A stretch of 64,000 bases of DNA from Lotus japonicus (GCF_012489685.1 NC_080045.1:3291001-3355000), one strand, 5' to 3'. Positions 24,661 through 36,800 are shown, numbered from the stretch's first letter. Notes: generated by a model from the letters alone, not told the origin. Translations and numbers: made by a program.

Positions 24661-26852
24661 TCATTTTCCACCCAAATTAGCATAGGTTAGCCTTGGGAAA
24701 TCCATTATCGGGGCAAGAATTCTCAAATTTTGACATGAGAGCTCACGGGGGAACCTTGGGATAAGGAAACCATTTGGGAAACAAGACATGCCATGACAAT
24801 CCAAGTGTCCCTTCCAACTCGATATTTTCCACCCAATTTCGCATAGGTTAGCCTTGAGAAATCCATCATCGGGGAAAGAATTCTCAAATTTTGACATGAG
24901 AGCTCACGGGGGCACCTTGGGATAAGGAAACCATTTGGGAAGCGAGGCATGCCATGGAAATCCAAGTTTCCCTTCCAACTTGATATTTTCCCTTGAAAAC
25001 TCATTTTCCACCCAAATTCGCATAGGTTAACTTTGGGAAATCCATTATCGGGCAAAGATTTCTCAAATTTTGACAAGAAATCCATCATCGGGACAAGAAC
25101 TCTCAAATTTTGACATCAGAGCTCACGGGGGCACCTTGGGATAGGGAAACCAATTGGGAAGCGAGGCATGCCATGGAAATCCAAGTTTCCCTTCCTACTT
25201 GATATTTTCCCTTGAAAACTCAATTTCCACAAAAATTCGCATAGGTTAGCCTTGGAAAAATCCATTATCGGGGCAAGAATTCTCAAATTTTGACTTGAGG
25301 GGAAACGGGGGCATCTAGGGATAGGGAAACCATTTAGGCAACGAGGCATGCCATGGAAATCCAAGTTTTCCTTCCAACTTGATAGTTTCCTTTGAAAACT
25401 CATTTTCCACCTAAATTCGCATAGGTTAGCCTTCGTAAATCCATCATCGGAGCAAGAATTCTCAAATTTTGACATGAGAGCTCGGGGGCACCATGGGATA
25501 GGGAAACCATTTGGAAAGCGAGGCATGCCATGCCAATCCAAGTTTCCCTTCGAACATGACATTTTCCCTTGAGAACTTATTTTCCACCCAAATTCGCATA
25601 GGTTAGCATTAAGAAATCCATCATCGGGGCAAGAATTCTCAAATTTTGACATGAGAGCTCACAAAAGGAACCTTGGGATAGGGAAATCATTTGGGCAGCG
25701 AGGCATGCCATGGCAATCCAAGTTTCCCTTGCAACTTGATATTTTCCCTTGAAAACTCATTTTCCACCCAAATTAGCATAGGTTAGCCTTGGGAAATCCA
25801 TTATCGGGGCAAGAATTCTCAAATTTTGACATGAGAGCTCACGGGGGAACCTTGGGATAAGGAAACCATTTGGGAAACAAGGCATGCCATGCCAATCCAA
25901 GTGTCCCTTCCAACTCGATATTTTCCACCCAAATTCGCATAGGTTAGCCTTGAGAAATCCATCATCGGGGCAAGAATTCTCAAATTTTGACATGAGAGCT
26001 CACGGGGGCACCTTGGGATAAGGAAACCATTTGGGAAGCGAGGCATGCCATGGAAATCCAAGTTTCCCTTCCAACTTGATATTTTCCCTTGAAAACTCAT
26101 TTTCCACCCAAATTCGCATAGGTTAACTTTGGGAAATCCATTATCGGGCAAAGATTTCTCAAATTTTGACAAGAAATCCATCATCGGGACAAGAATTCTC
26201 AAATTTTGACATGAGAGCTCACGGGGGCACCTTGGGATAGGGAAACCATTTGGGAAGCGAGGCATGCCATGGAAATCCAAGTTTCCCTTCCTACTTGATA
26301 TTTTCCCTTGAAAACTCAATTTCCACAAAAATTCGCATAGGTTAGCCTTGGAAAAATCCATTATCGGGGCAAGAATTCTCAAATTTTGACTTGAGGGGAA
26401 ACGGGGGCATCTAGGGATAGGGAAACCATTTAGGCAACGAGGCATGCCATGGAAATCCAAGTTTTCCTTCCAACTTGATAGTTTCCTTTGAAAACTCATT
26501 TTCCACCTAAATTCGCATAGGTTAGCCTTCGTAAATCCATCATCGGAGCAAGAATTCTCAAATTTTGACATGAGAGCTCGGGGGCACCATGGGATAGGGA
26601 AACCATTTGGAAAGCGAGGCATGCCATGCCAATCCAAGTTTCCCTTCGAACTTGACATTTTCCCTTGAGAACTTATTTTCCACCCAAATTCGCATAGGTT
26701 AGCATTGAGAAATCCATCATCGGGGCAAGAATTCTCAAATTTTGACATGAGAGCTCACAAAAGGAACCTTGGGATAGGGAAATCATTTGGGCAGCGAGGC
26801 ATGCCATGGCAATCCAAGTTTCCCTTGTAACTTGATATTTTCCACCTGAATT
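24661..26852. repeat. 1096-bp tandem duplication inside satellite A
   Basis: The segment starting near 24661 is repeated starting near 25757, an offset of 1096 bp. Both copies share the same rare internal rearrangement: a 40-bp truncated monomer (anchor to anchor 25063-25103 and 26159-26199), where the TTTTGAC word joins directly to AAGAAATCC. Sharing that scar shows the pair arose by copying the rearranged segment. Confidence 0.85.
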
Positions 26853-29124
26853 CGCATAGGTTAGCCTTGAGAAATCCATCATCGGGACAAGAATTCTCAA
26901 ATTTTTACAGGAGAGCTCACGGGGGCACCTTGGGATAAGGAAACCATTTGGGAAGCGAGGCATGCCATGGAAATCCAAGTTTCCCTTCCAACTTGATATT
27001 TTCCCTTGAAAACTCATTTTCCACCCAAATTCGCAAGGTTAGCCTTGGGAAATCCATCACCGGTGCAAGAATTCCTAAATTTTGAGATGGGAGCTCACGG
27101 GTGCACCTTGGGATAGGGAAACCATTTGGGCAACAAGGCAAGGCATGGAAAATCAAGAGTCCCTTCAAACTTGATATTTTCCTTTGAAAACTCATTTTCC
27201 AACCAAATTCGCATAGGTTCGCCTTGAGAAATCCATCATCGGGACAAGAATTCTAAAATTTTGACATGAGAGTTCACGCGGGCACCTAGAGATAGAGAAA
27301 CCATTTGGGCAATGAGGCATGCCATGACAATCCATGTTTCACTTCCAAATTTATATTTTCCCTTAAAAACTCATTTTCCACCCAAATTCGCAACGCCTTG
27401 AGAAGTCCATTATTGGGGCAAGAATTCTCAATTTTTGACATGAGAGCTCACGTGGGGCACCTTGGGATAGGGAAACCATTTGGGAATATAGGCATGCCAT
27501 GGCAATCCAATTTTATCTTCCAACTTGATATTTTCCCTTGAAAACTCATTTTCGACCCAAATTCGCATAGGTTAGCCTTGGGAAATCCATCATCGGTGCA
27601 AGAATTCCCAAATTATGAGATGGGAGCTCACGGGTGCACCTTGGGATAAGGAAAGCATTTAGGCAATAAGGAATGCCATGGAAGTCCAAGTTTCCGTTCA
27701 AAATTGACATTTTCCATTGAAAACTCATTTTCCTCCCAAATTCGCAAAGGTTGGCTTTGAGAAATTCATCATCGGGACAAGAATTCTCAAATTTTGACAT
27801 GAGAGCTCACGGGGGCACCTTGGGATAGGGAAACCATTTGGGAAACTAGGCATGCCATGACAATCCAAGTTTATCGTCCAACTTGATATTTTCCCTTGAA
27901 AACTCATTTTCCACCCAAATTCGCATAAGTTAGCCTTGGGAAATCATTATCGGGGAAAGAATTCTCAAATTTTGACATGAGAGCTCACGGGGGCACCTTG
28001 GGATAGGGAAACCATTTGGGCAGCGAGGCATGCCATGGCAATCCAAGTTTCCCTTCCAACTTGATATTTTACCTTGTAAACTCATTTTCCACCCAAATTC
28101 ACATAGGTTAGCCTTGGGAAATCCATCATCGGTGCAAGAATTCCCAAATTTTGTAATGGGAGCTCACGGGTGCAGCTTGGGATAAGGATACCATTTAGGC
28201 AACGAGGCATGCCATGGAAATCCAAGTTTATCTTCCAACTTGATATTTTCTCTTGAAAACTCATTTTCCACCCAAATTCGCATAGGTTAGCCTTGGGAAA
28301 TCCATCATCGGTGCAAGAATACCTAAATTTTGCGATGGGAGCTCACGGGTGCACCTTGGGATAGGGAAACCATTGGGGCATCAAGGTAAGAAATGGCAAA
28401 TCAGGAGTCCTTTCAAACTTGAAATTTTCCTTTGAAAACTCATTTTCCAACCAAATTCGCATAGGTTAGCCTTGAGAAATCCATCATCGGGACAAGAATT
28501 CTCAAATTTTGACAGGAGAGTTCACGCGGGGCACCTTGGGATAGGGAAACCATTTGGGAAACGAGGCATGCCATGGCAATCCAAGTTTATCTTCCAACTT
28601 GATATTTTCCCTTGAAAACACATTTTCCATCCAAATTCGCATAAGTTAGCCTTGAGAAATTCATCTTCGGGACAAGAATTCTCAAATTTTCCCATGAGAG
28701 ATCACGGGTGCACCTTGGGATAGGGGAACCATTTGGGCAGCGAGGCATGCCTTGGAAATACCAGTTTCCCTTCCAACTTGATTTTTCCCTTGTAAACTCA
28801 TTTTCCACCCAAATTCACATATGTTAGCCTTGAGAAATTCATCATCGGGACAAGAATTCTCAAATTTTGACATAAGATTTCACGGGGCACCTTGGGATAG
28901 GGAAACCATTTGAGTAACAAGGCATGCCATGGCAATCGAAGTTTATCTTCCAACTTGATATTTTCCCTTTAAAACTCATTTTCCACCCAAATTCGCATAG
29001 GGTAGCCTTGGGAAATCCATTATCGGGGAAAGAATTCTCAAATTTTGACATGAGAGATCACGGGTGCACCTTGGGATAGGGAAACCATTTGGGCAGCGAG
29101 GCATGCCATGGAAATACAAGTTTC

Positions 29125-29129
29125 CCTTC
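29125..29129. repeat. Target-site duplication CCTTC, left side
   Basis: CCTTC immediately precedes the Tat element and is repeated at 39613-39617 after it. Removing the element plus one copy restores a continuous satellite monomer (TTTCCCTTCCAA), confirming the insertion boundaries. Confidence 0.95.
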
Positions 29130-29409
29130 TGTTCTGGGAATGAACATTGAAGAGAGGCATAGTACCTAGAGGTAGAGGGATTGTGCCAAGAGAGAATGAG
29201 AGTGAGAGGGAGTGCTGAATTTCAAGTGTTATTTCATCAAATGAGCCAAAAGTCCCTTACAATTGATAACTACCTCCTATTTATAGAGCTTGAGTACTAC
29301 CTATTGGGCCAATTGGGCCTCCAAGATCAAGGCCCATCTGAAGTCCAGGGCCCCGCCTCAGGGCGGGATACATGCTGGGCGCTGCCCCTCTAGGGGCTCG
29401 CCCAGTCCA
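29130..29409 (-). repeat. 3' LTR of the Tat element
   Basis: This 280-bp copy is identical by eye to 39333-39612. In minus orientation it starts TGGACTGGGC and ends CCCAGAACA. A CTATAAATAG box lies at 29286-29277. Internal sequence continues without a recognisable polypurine tract at 29410, which is odd (see the adjoining tandem duplication). Confidence 0.9.
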
Positions 29410-29620
29410 CTAGTCCACAAGACACCGAGCTCGAGGTACGAGAGCTAAGGGTGTCTTTTAAATGCAATTGGGCCTCCAAAATCAAGGCCCATCTGAAGGC
29501 CAGGGCCCCGCCCCAGGGCGGGATACATGCTGGGCGTTGCCACTCTAGGGGCTCGCCCAGTCCACTAGTCCACAAGACACCGAGCTCGAGGTACGAGAGC
29601 TAAGGGTGTCTTTTAAATGC
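29311..29620. repeat. 155-bp tandem duplication spanning the LTR/internal junction
   Basis: Unit 29311-29465 is repeated at 29466-29620 with a handful of substitutions. Each unit holds the last ~99 bp of the LTR sequence plus ~56 bp of internal sequence. The 5' LTR side (39333-39612) has no such duplication. The word GTCCACTAGTCCACAAG also recurs near 29776. Confidence 0.9.
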
Positions 29621-30230
29621 TTTTACATATGTCCTACAGTACACCAGAATCTGCACTGCCAACATGGCTTAAGAAAAAAGAAGTAAACTATATCGCCAAC
29701 ACGGCGCGAGCAAAAGGAAACTTGCATTTTCAGTTACCCAGTCCACTGACTTGACGAGCAACCCGAGCTGGCAAGTCCACTAGTCCACAAGCGGCGAGAA
29801 CGATTACTTCGTATTGGCGATAAGTTGGAGCAGGTGTATGATCGCTCGCCGGCGGGAAAGGTGACAGGCATGGGTCATGTGCCGATCATTCAATCATTGA
29901 CTGGCGGTGACCCCGGCGAGCGACTGAACTTTGTTGTTGGTGTCACCCGTCAGGCGATGGTGTTTGATCCTTATGGTGGCGAAGCTTTTCGCGCTTTCCC
30001 TTATTTTAGAACCCTTTCAAATCTCTATCTGCCTCACGTGGCTGCCCCACGTGCTGTGTTGGTTACCTCAATTTCCCTCTTTCTCCGGAACCGTCACTTC
30101 TCCTTTCATAACCGTCCCATCGTGCGCAGTAACTCCCCATTGCACGCGACCCACCTCCCCAAAACCATCATGACTTCCAACCTTCCACACGCGTCCAACA
30201 CGCGTCACCCCTCCAGCTTCTCCCCTTCTC
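29621..30230. other. Region between 3' LTR duplication and antisense promoter
   Basis: About 600 bp of Tat internal sequence. A reading frame compatible with the antisense gene extends upstream to 29825, but it lacks an ATG start there and lies upstream of the TATA box, so I treat it as promoter or non-coding. No polypurine tract for the minus-strand element was recognised. Confidence 0.55.
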
Positions 30231-30239
30231 CTATAAAAA
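30231..30239 (+). promoter_or_regulatory. TATA box of the antisense gene
   Basis: CTATAAAAA on the plus strand is followed by a CT-rich leader of about 190 bases that contains no ATG before the coding start at 30455. This is the arrangement of a plant pol II core promoter. It would drive transcription opposite to the retrotransposon's own LTR promoter. Confidence 0.7.
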
Positions 30240-30454
30240 CCCTTCTTCCCCACTGTCATCCCTTTCCGAGACCCCTCTTTACTTCCCTAATCGCTTACCA
30301 AACTCCCTCTGTCCACTTCCGCTCCGGAGCCGTCGCTTATCACCCTTTCCGCTACCCACTCTTCACATCCTACTCCGGTGAGTCCCCTTGTCTTTATCTT
30401 TACATCGCACACATACTGATCTTTTCCTTTCTTTCACTTCACTGTCTTCAAAAA

Positions 30455-33002
30455 ATGGCTTCAAACCCTACCTCCCCTAATCACTCTTCTTCCTCCTCCG
30501 AAAGCGACCCTGACTCCACCGCTGCCGGCGGCCTCCGTTTAGAGGTTCCGGAGATCCCAGCTCACCGACTACAAACCTACGCCACTCTGCCCCTTCCAGT
30601 CCAAGTAGCCCCCAAACACGAAGCTATAGATCAACCTTCCATCTTCCAAGATAGCGATCCCATTGTGCAATTCGTGAACTCCCTGGGTGGCTTGTCCAAT
30701 GACGATGAGTTTAACGCCAAACTCAGGATCTGGGTTTGCAGTCCCGGGGATCGCCCCTGGCTTCACAAGCCAGACGGCGACGTAAAGAGATCCCATTTTT
30801 TCTTTGCATACGAATACATGTTTAGCGAGCTTGGAATCAGGCTTCCTTTCTCGCCCTTTGTCCAAACCGTCCTCCGCGACATCAACGCGGCTCCCTGTCA
30901 ACTTCACCCTAACGCCTGGGCCTTCATTCGATGTTTTGAAATCCTAAGCGCCGCTGTCGGCATCGCCCCATCCCCCACCAGTTTCTTCTACCTTTACGAC
31001 GTCGACCCCAAGTCCATCAAAAACAAAGGATGGATTTCCTTGAAGGCCCGAGCCGGCCGGAAGTGTTTGCATCCCCACAAAAGTAACGCGAAGTCCTCTT
31101 TCGCACGAAAGTACTTCCGTGTGGCGGTTCATCCCGCCTACCCAGAAGCATTCACCCTCAGAGACGGGACCGCCCTCTTTCCTCTTTACTGGACAGAGAA
31201 GCCCAACGGGATCACCGATCCTTCAGAGGATTCCTTGTCCGCCAACGATAAAGCCTTTCTTAATCTCCTTGCCCCACTTCCCATCCTTGACTGCACCACA
31301 GTCCTTGAGGGCGCTGACCTCTCAAGAACTCCCAAATACTTAGGTTGCCCATAGCTCACTTTTATTATTGACATTTCCTCTCTCGACTCCTATGTTATCA
31401 CTGATCGTTTTTTTTTTTATTGTTACAGAAGATATGAATTTCACGAACGCCGAGCTCCTGAAGGCCCGCGAGAGGAGAATGGCTCGCTTTTCCCCAAAAT
31501 TCAACACTGAGGGCGACGCGAAAAAACGGGGCGGTGCTGAGAACCAAGCCGAGAGCACCAAAGCTCCCAAGAGGAGAAGATTGACCAAAGCCTCCTCCAA
31601 CGCCGGCACATCCAACCCTGGCGCTCAGCCCACCACTGCTGCTGCGCCTAAAGGCAAAAATGTCGCTGAAGCCTCTGTCGCCGCAGCTACCGAGCCAACC
31701 GCCGTACTGGCTTCTTCTCCTGCCTCCGCCGGTGCGACCGCTGCTTCTGCCGCTGAGTCCTCTATTGGCGCCACAGTCGCCTCCGCCGGCGTTAACGCCA
31801 CAAAAGCTGCTGCATCTTCCGACACTCCTATTGGAGATAAGGAAAAAGAAAATGAAACCCCAAAGTCTCCTCCTCGCCAAGATGCGCCTCCTAGCCCGCC
31901 CTCAACACATGATGCGGGCTCCATGCCTTCCCCGCCTCATCAAGGGGAAAAATCCTGTCCCGCCGCTGCCACTACCTCTGAAGCAGCTCAAATTGAACAA
32001 GCCCCTGCTCCTGAGGTCGGTTCTTCAAGCTACTATAATATGCTCCCCAACGCCATTGAACCCTCAGAATTCTTACTTGCTGGTCTCAATCGTGACGTTA
32101 TAGAAAAAGAAGTTTTGAGTCAGGGCCTGAATGTCACCAAGGAGGAGACTCTTGCTTGCCTCCTACGCGCTGGGTGCATCTTTGCTCACACATTTGAGAA
32201 GTTCAATGCCGCCAACGTTGAAGCTGAGCGGTTGAAGGCCGAAAGTGCTAAGCATCAAGAAGCCGCCGCTGCTTGGGAAAAACGTTTCGACAAACTGGCG
32301 ACGCAGGCAGGAAAAGACAAAGTCTATGCCGACAAGATGATTGGCACGGCGGGGATTAAAATCGGCGAGCTGGAGGATCAGCTGGCGCTGATGAAGGAAG
32401 AAGCAGATGAGCTTGATGCAAGCCTTCAAGCTTGCAAGAAGGAAAAAGAGCAAGCTGAGAAGGACTTGATCGCCCGAGGCGAGGCGCTGATTGCTAAGGA
32501 GTCAGAGCTTGCCATACTGTGCGCTGAGCTGGAGTTAGTGAAAAAGGCGTTGGCAGAGCAAGAGAAAAAGTCTGCGGAGTCCTTGGCCTTGGCGAAATCT
32601 GACATGGAGGCGGTGATGCAGGCTACGTCCGAGGAGATCAAGAAAGCGACCGAAACTCATGCCGAGGCCCTCGCCACGAAAGATGCCGAAATTGCTTCCC
32701 AACTAGCAAAGATCAAAAGTCTAGAGGACGAGCTGGCGACGGAGAAGGCCAGAGCCATTGAGGCGAGGGAACAAGCCGCTGACATCGCCCTTGACAACCG
32801 CGAGCGCGGTTTCTACCTCGCCAAAGACCAGGCCCAACATTTGTACCCGAACTTTGACTTTAGCGCCATGGGAGTAATGAAAGAGATAACCGCCGCAGGA
32901 CTGGTTGGTCCCGACGATCCTCCCCTGATTGACCAAAACCTCTGGACAGCGACTGAAGAAGAAGAGGAAGAAGAAGAACAGGAGAAAGAAAATAATGAAT
33001 AA
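30455..33002 (+). CDS. Antisense spliced gene of the Tat element: Transposase_28-like plus coiled-coil protein
   Basis: Exon 1 is 30455-31343 and exon 2 is 31429-33002, separated by an 85-bp intron (31344-31428) with AG/GTTGCC donor and a T-rich TTGTTACAG acceptor. Splicing joins the frames exactly and gives 820 aa. The ATG is the first after the TATA box and has a plant-like AAAAATGGC context. Residues 1-25 are Ser-rich. About 65-260 form a globular domain with FAYEYMFSELGIRLPFSPF (115-135) and QLHPNAWAFIRCFEIL (149-164), matching the 'putative gypsy type transposon' family (Pfam Transposase_28, recalled). A PKRRRL nuclear signal lies near 343, an Ala/Ser/Pro-rich linker at about 350-495, a long coiled coil at about 550-750 and a Glu-rich tail from about 805. 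The product's role is unknown. Its end faces the gag-pol end across 799 bp. Confidence 0.82.
31344..31428 (+). other. Predicted intron of the antisense gene
   Basis: The intron is 85 bp with GT...AG ends and a poly-T tract (about 31408-31418) before the acceptor. It holds the in-frame stop TAG at 31352-31354 that would otherwise end the first exon frame. Removing it joins a split Glu codon and keeps the second frame open for 524 further codons. The size is normal for a plant intron. Confidence 0.82.
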
Positions 33003-33801
33003 TGTAATTTTTAACATTACTTTTATCTTTTACTGTCACCTTGTAGTGTATTTTTCCGCCATTCGTCTATGTTTAAGCAACCTTTCGCCATAGCTTTTTA
33101 TATCGCCGTTGGATATGTTGTAAGTCATAATGGAATGCTTTCGCCGTACACTACTCGCCTCGCCTTCCCCCCTATTCATTCGCCGACCTTATATCTTGCG
33201 CTATTTTTCACGCGTCATATGATTGAATTACGCCTAACGATTTCGTGCGTTAATTTTAACTAGGACTTGTTGCTTGGTATTCCACCACCAAGACTTTAGA
33301 CGTTTTTTCCCTAATAGGAAGAAACGGCCTCCATTCTCGAGGACTTCGCCCGGGGCTTTGCCCGCTCGGGGCTTACAATGCTTGGATCCCAATGGCCATT
33401 TGGGGGTCCCAAGACTTTTGCCTAGTTAACGGCGCTCGTCGTATTCTGGCGAGGCTTACCCAGCACATCGTTTACGGGACCGGCGATCACGTCAGACTTT
33501 CCGGAGGGTGATTCCCAGGCGTCAAAGGCCATTTATGGAATCGCCACAACCTTCAGGGTTCCAGCAAGCCCCTTTGGGGATCAAGCTTGTCCCACTTAGT
33601 GATCGCCGTAATTCTTTATGTCGATCGGCAATTCCGATCGTCAGGGAATCCCTGGAATTTTTTTGGACACGAATTTCGTGAATTTTCGTCTTATTTTATT
33701 GATTTGTCGTTGCAGTACATTGGACAATTTGAAAACACTTCGGAAAATCTTAAAGATATCTGGCTCCGGCGATTCCGACTTGTTCACTTTCTCGCCTGCA
33801 A
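33003..33801. other. Convergent spacer between antisense gene and gag-pol
   Basis: These 799 bp separate two genes that point at each other. They should contain the antisense gene's polyadenylation signals, but I could not single one out. There is a GC-rich local inverted stretch near 33350-33375 (CCCGGGG... CTCGGGG). No coding frame is supported. Confidence 0.6.
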
Positions 33802-36800
33802 TCAACTATAAAAGTAGCGCAAGCTCAAACCATTGAACGATCGAGGTAACCGCCTCCCATCAAGCTCTTCTAAGTGATAGGCCCCATTACCAAGAACTTT
33901 AATAATGCGGTAGGGCCCTTCCCAGTTGGGAGTAAGCTTGTTCCCCGGGGCTCCCGATCGCCACTTGAGGACCAGGTCGCCAACCTGCATATCTCGGACG
34001 CGAACCCTGCTGTTGAACTTTGCCGCCACGCGCTGCTTCATCGCTGTTTCACGAATGTGCGCCTCGTCGCGCGTTTCCGACAAAAGGTCCAGCTCCACCG
34101 CCATGTTGGCCTCATTTTCCTCTTCAAAACCTGGTCGAGTCCGCCATGTAAAGTTGTCAATCTCCACCGGCAACATGGCATCTACCCCATAGGTCATTCT
34201 AAAGGGGGTTTCCCTTGTAGTAGATTGCTCGGTGGTGTTGTACGACCACAGCACCGCCGGAAGTTCATCCAACCAAGCTCCCTTAGCCTCCGCGAGCCGT
34301 CGTCTTAGTCCTCGTAGGATTACCCTGTTTGCAGATTCCACCTGCCCGTTCGTCTGCGGATGCTCAACAGAGGCGAACCTCATCTGTATGCCCATTTCCT
34401 TGCAGAACTCCCTTGTTTGACTGCTTGAAAACTGGGTCCCATTGTCAGATACGATCGCCCTTGGGATCCCGAACCTGCAAACAATACGCTTCCAGTAGAA
34501 ATTGACTATCTTTGCAGAAGTAATCTTGGCCAAGGGTTCAGCCTCAATCCACTTAGTGAAGTAGTCCACCGCCACCAATATAAACTTCATTTGTGCCCTG
34601 GCGGTCGGGAAAGGTCCAACTAAGTCCACACCCCACATGGCGAAAGGCCACGGGGCGCTCATCGTTACCAACTCCTTTGGCGGTGCCTTAGACAAATCCG
34701 CGAACACTTGACACTCCTTGCACTGCTTCACGAAGTCCATACAATCTTTCCTGAGGGTGGGCCAGTAAAAACCCGCCCTCAACACTTTGCAAGCCAAAGA
34801 CCTTCCCCCGATGTGGCTCGCGCACACTCCTTCATGTACTTCAGACATTATCGCTTCGTACTTCTCTGGCGATACACATTTCAACAATGGCGTCGAGAAA
34901 CCACGGCGATACAAGTGTCCGTCAATGAGAGTATAGTGACTCGCCTCCCGCTGCTGCTCCTTCGTGCATTGCTCCACTTCTGCCGGGTCCCCCGCCAAGA
35001 TAGATATTATGGGATCCATCCATGTTCTCCCTCTGTTTACGCAGGACATGAGCTCGCCTTCGATGCTTGGGTACGCCAGCGTTTCCTGAATCACACTTTT
35101 GTTATTGCCGGGCTTCCGCGTGCTCGCCAGTTTGGCTAGCGCGTCCGCCCGCTGATTTTCTGCCCGAGGAACGTACTCTACCACGACCTCTTGAAAGAGT
35201 GTCATCAAATACCGTACCCGCTCAAGGTACTTGATCAGATTAGGATCTTTGACCTGGAAAGTTCCCTTCACTTGATTCTCCACCAATTGTGAGTCCGTTC
35301 TTATCAACAAACTCCTGATCTTCACTTCCCGCGCCAACTTCAATCCGGCGATGAGAGCTTCATATTCTGCTTGGTTGTTCGTTGCTTTGAACTCGAATTT
35401 CAGGGATTGCTCCAACACTAGTTCCCCCGGCCCTTCTAACGTTACTCCCGCGCCGCTGCCACTACTATTGGAGGATCCATCCACGAAGAGAGTCCACTGA
35501 GTGTCCACTCTTTCAAACCGATCTGGAGTCAACTCGACCACAAAGTCAGCTAGTGACTGCGCACCAACCGTGCCCCGCCTATCGTATTGCAAACCATACT
35601 CTGACAATTCAACCGACCAGGCGACCAATCTACCTGATAAATCCGGTTTTTGTAATACTTGCCTCAAGGGCAAATCCGTCCGCACCTTCACGGGAAAACT
35701 CTGAAAATAAGGTCTCAACCGCCGGGCTGTGACGAGGACCGCCAGCGCCGCCTTCTCAATTTTCTGATATCTGACCTCCGCGCCCTGGAGTGTGTGACTA
35801 ACGAAATAAACAATTCGATGCTCGCCATCTATCTCCTGCAACATCACAGAACTCAGAGCACTATCGCTCACAGCAAAATACAAATGCAGCGGGTGTCCCT
35901 GTATTGGTTTCGACAAGATCGGCGGTGACGATAGGAGTTCCTTGAGGCGAACGAAAGCTTCCTCACACTCCGCCGTCCACTCGAATGCGACATTCTTGCG
36001 AAGACACTTGAAAAAAGGGAAAGATCTGTCACCAGACTTGGGAAGAAACCGAGATAAAGCTGCTATTCGCCCCGTCAAACGTTGGACTTCTTTCACATTG
36101 GAAGGGCTTTTCATCTGCTGAATCGCCTTGCATTTTTCTGGGTTTATCTCGATTCCTCTGGATGTGATCATGAATCCCAAAAACTTACCCCCCTGAACAC
36201 CAAAAGAGCATTTCTCCGGATTGAGGCGCATACTGTGCTTCCTAATTTCGCCAAATGCTTCCTCCAGATCTTGATGATGGTCTAAACCTCGTACTGATTT
36301 AACAATCATGTCATCAACGTAAACCTCCATGTTTCTTCCCACCTGCCCAGCAAAAACCCTATCCATCAATCTTTGGTAGGTAGCCCCAGCGTTCTTTAGT
36401 CCAAACGGCATGGTGCGATAGCAATAATTGACTCTGGCAGTCATAAAAGCCGTTTTGTCCTCGTCTGCCGGGTGCATGCGGATTTGATGATAGCCAGAAT
36501 AAGCATCCATCAAGCTAAGCAGTTCGTTGCCCGAGGCACCATCAACAAGGCTATCGATGCTGGGAAGGGGATACGAATCTTTTGGACATGCCTTGTTTAA
36601 GTCTGTGTAATCTACACACATCCGCCATTTCCCGTTCGCCTTCTTTACCATTACGACGTTCGCCAACCACGTCGGATACTTCACTTCCCTGATGAATTCT
36701 GCCGCCAACAACTTGTCGACCTCCTGTTGCACCGCCTTCCCTTTGTCGCCACCCAAGCGCCTCCTAAGTTGTGAAACTGGCTTGACACTTGGATTCAATG

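Larger units (their letters stand above)
11348..29129. repeat. Satellite block A, 179/161-bp monomers
   Basis: The whole stretch is tandem copies of one monomer. Measured at the anchor TCAAATTTTG, successive copies start at 11481, 11642, 11821, 11982, 12162, 12340 and 12501, giving spacings of 161, 179, 161, 180, 178 and 161 bp. The monomer carries nested palindromes (GGCATGCC, CCATGG) and GAATTC and GAGCTC words. The first half (to about 23.5 kb) is homogeneous with higher-order structure, while about 24.0-24.6 kb and 27.0-29.1 kb are more divergent. The minus strand is poor in stops, so frames of 60-309 codons appear, but monomer lengths are not multiples of three and frame use drifts. I do not call genes here. 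Confidence 0.97.

Noticed and set aside
11419..29051. Dozens of minus-strand frames of 60-309 codons with a repeated protein-like sequence (MSKFENSCPDDGF...)
   Set aside because: They are translations of the satellite monomer. Lengths of 179/161 bp are not multiples of three, frames drift between copies, and there is no promoter, splice or codon signal.
11348..29129. CRISPR-like array
   Set aside because: Monomers are contiguous 160-180-bp tandem copies with no spacer/repeat alternation, and the DNA is plant.
29825..30454. N-terminal extension of the antisense gene to 29825
   Set aside because: The frame is open but lies largely upstream of the TATA box, starts at a non-ATG codon, and has no domain similarity.
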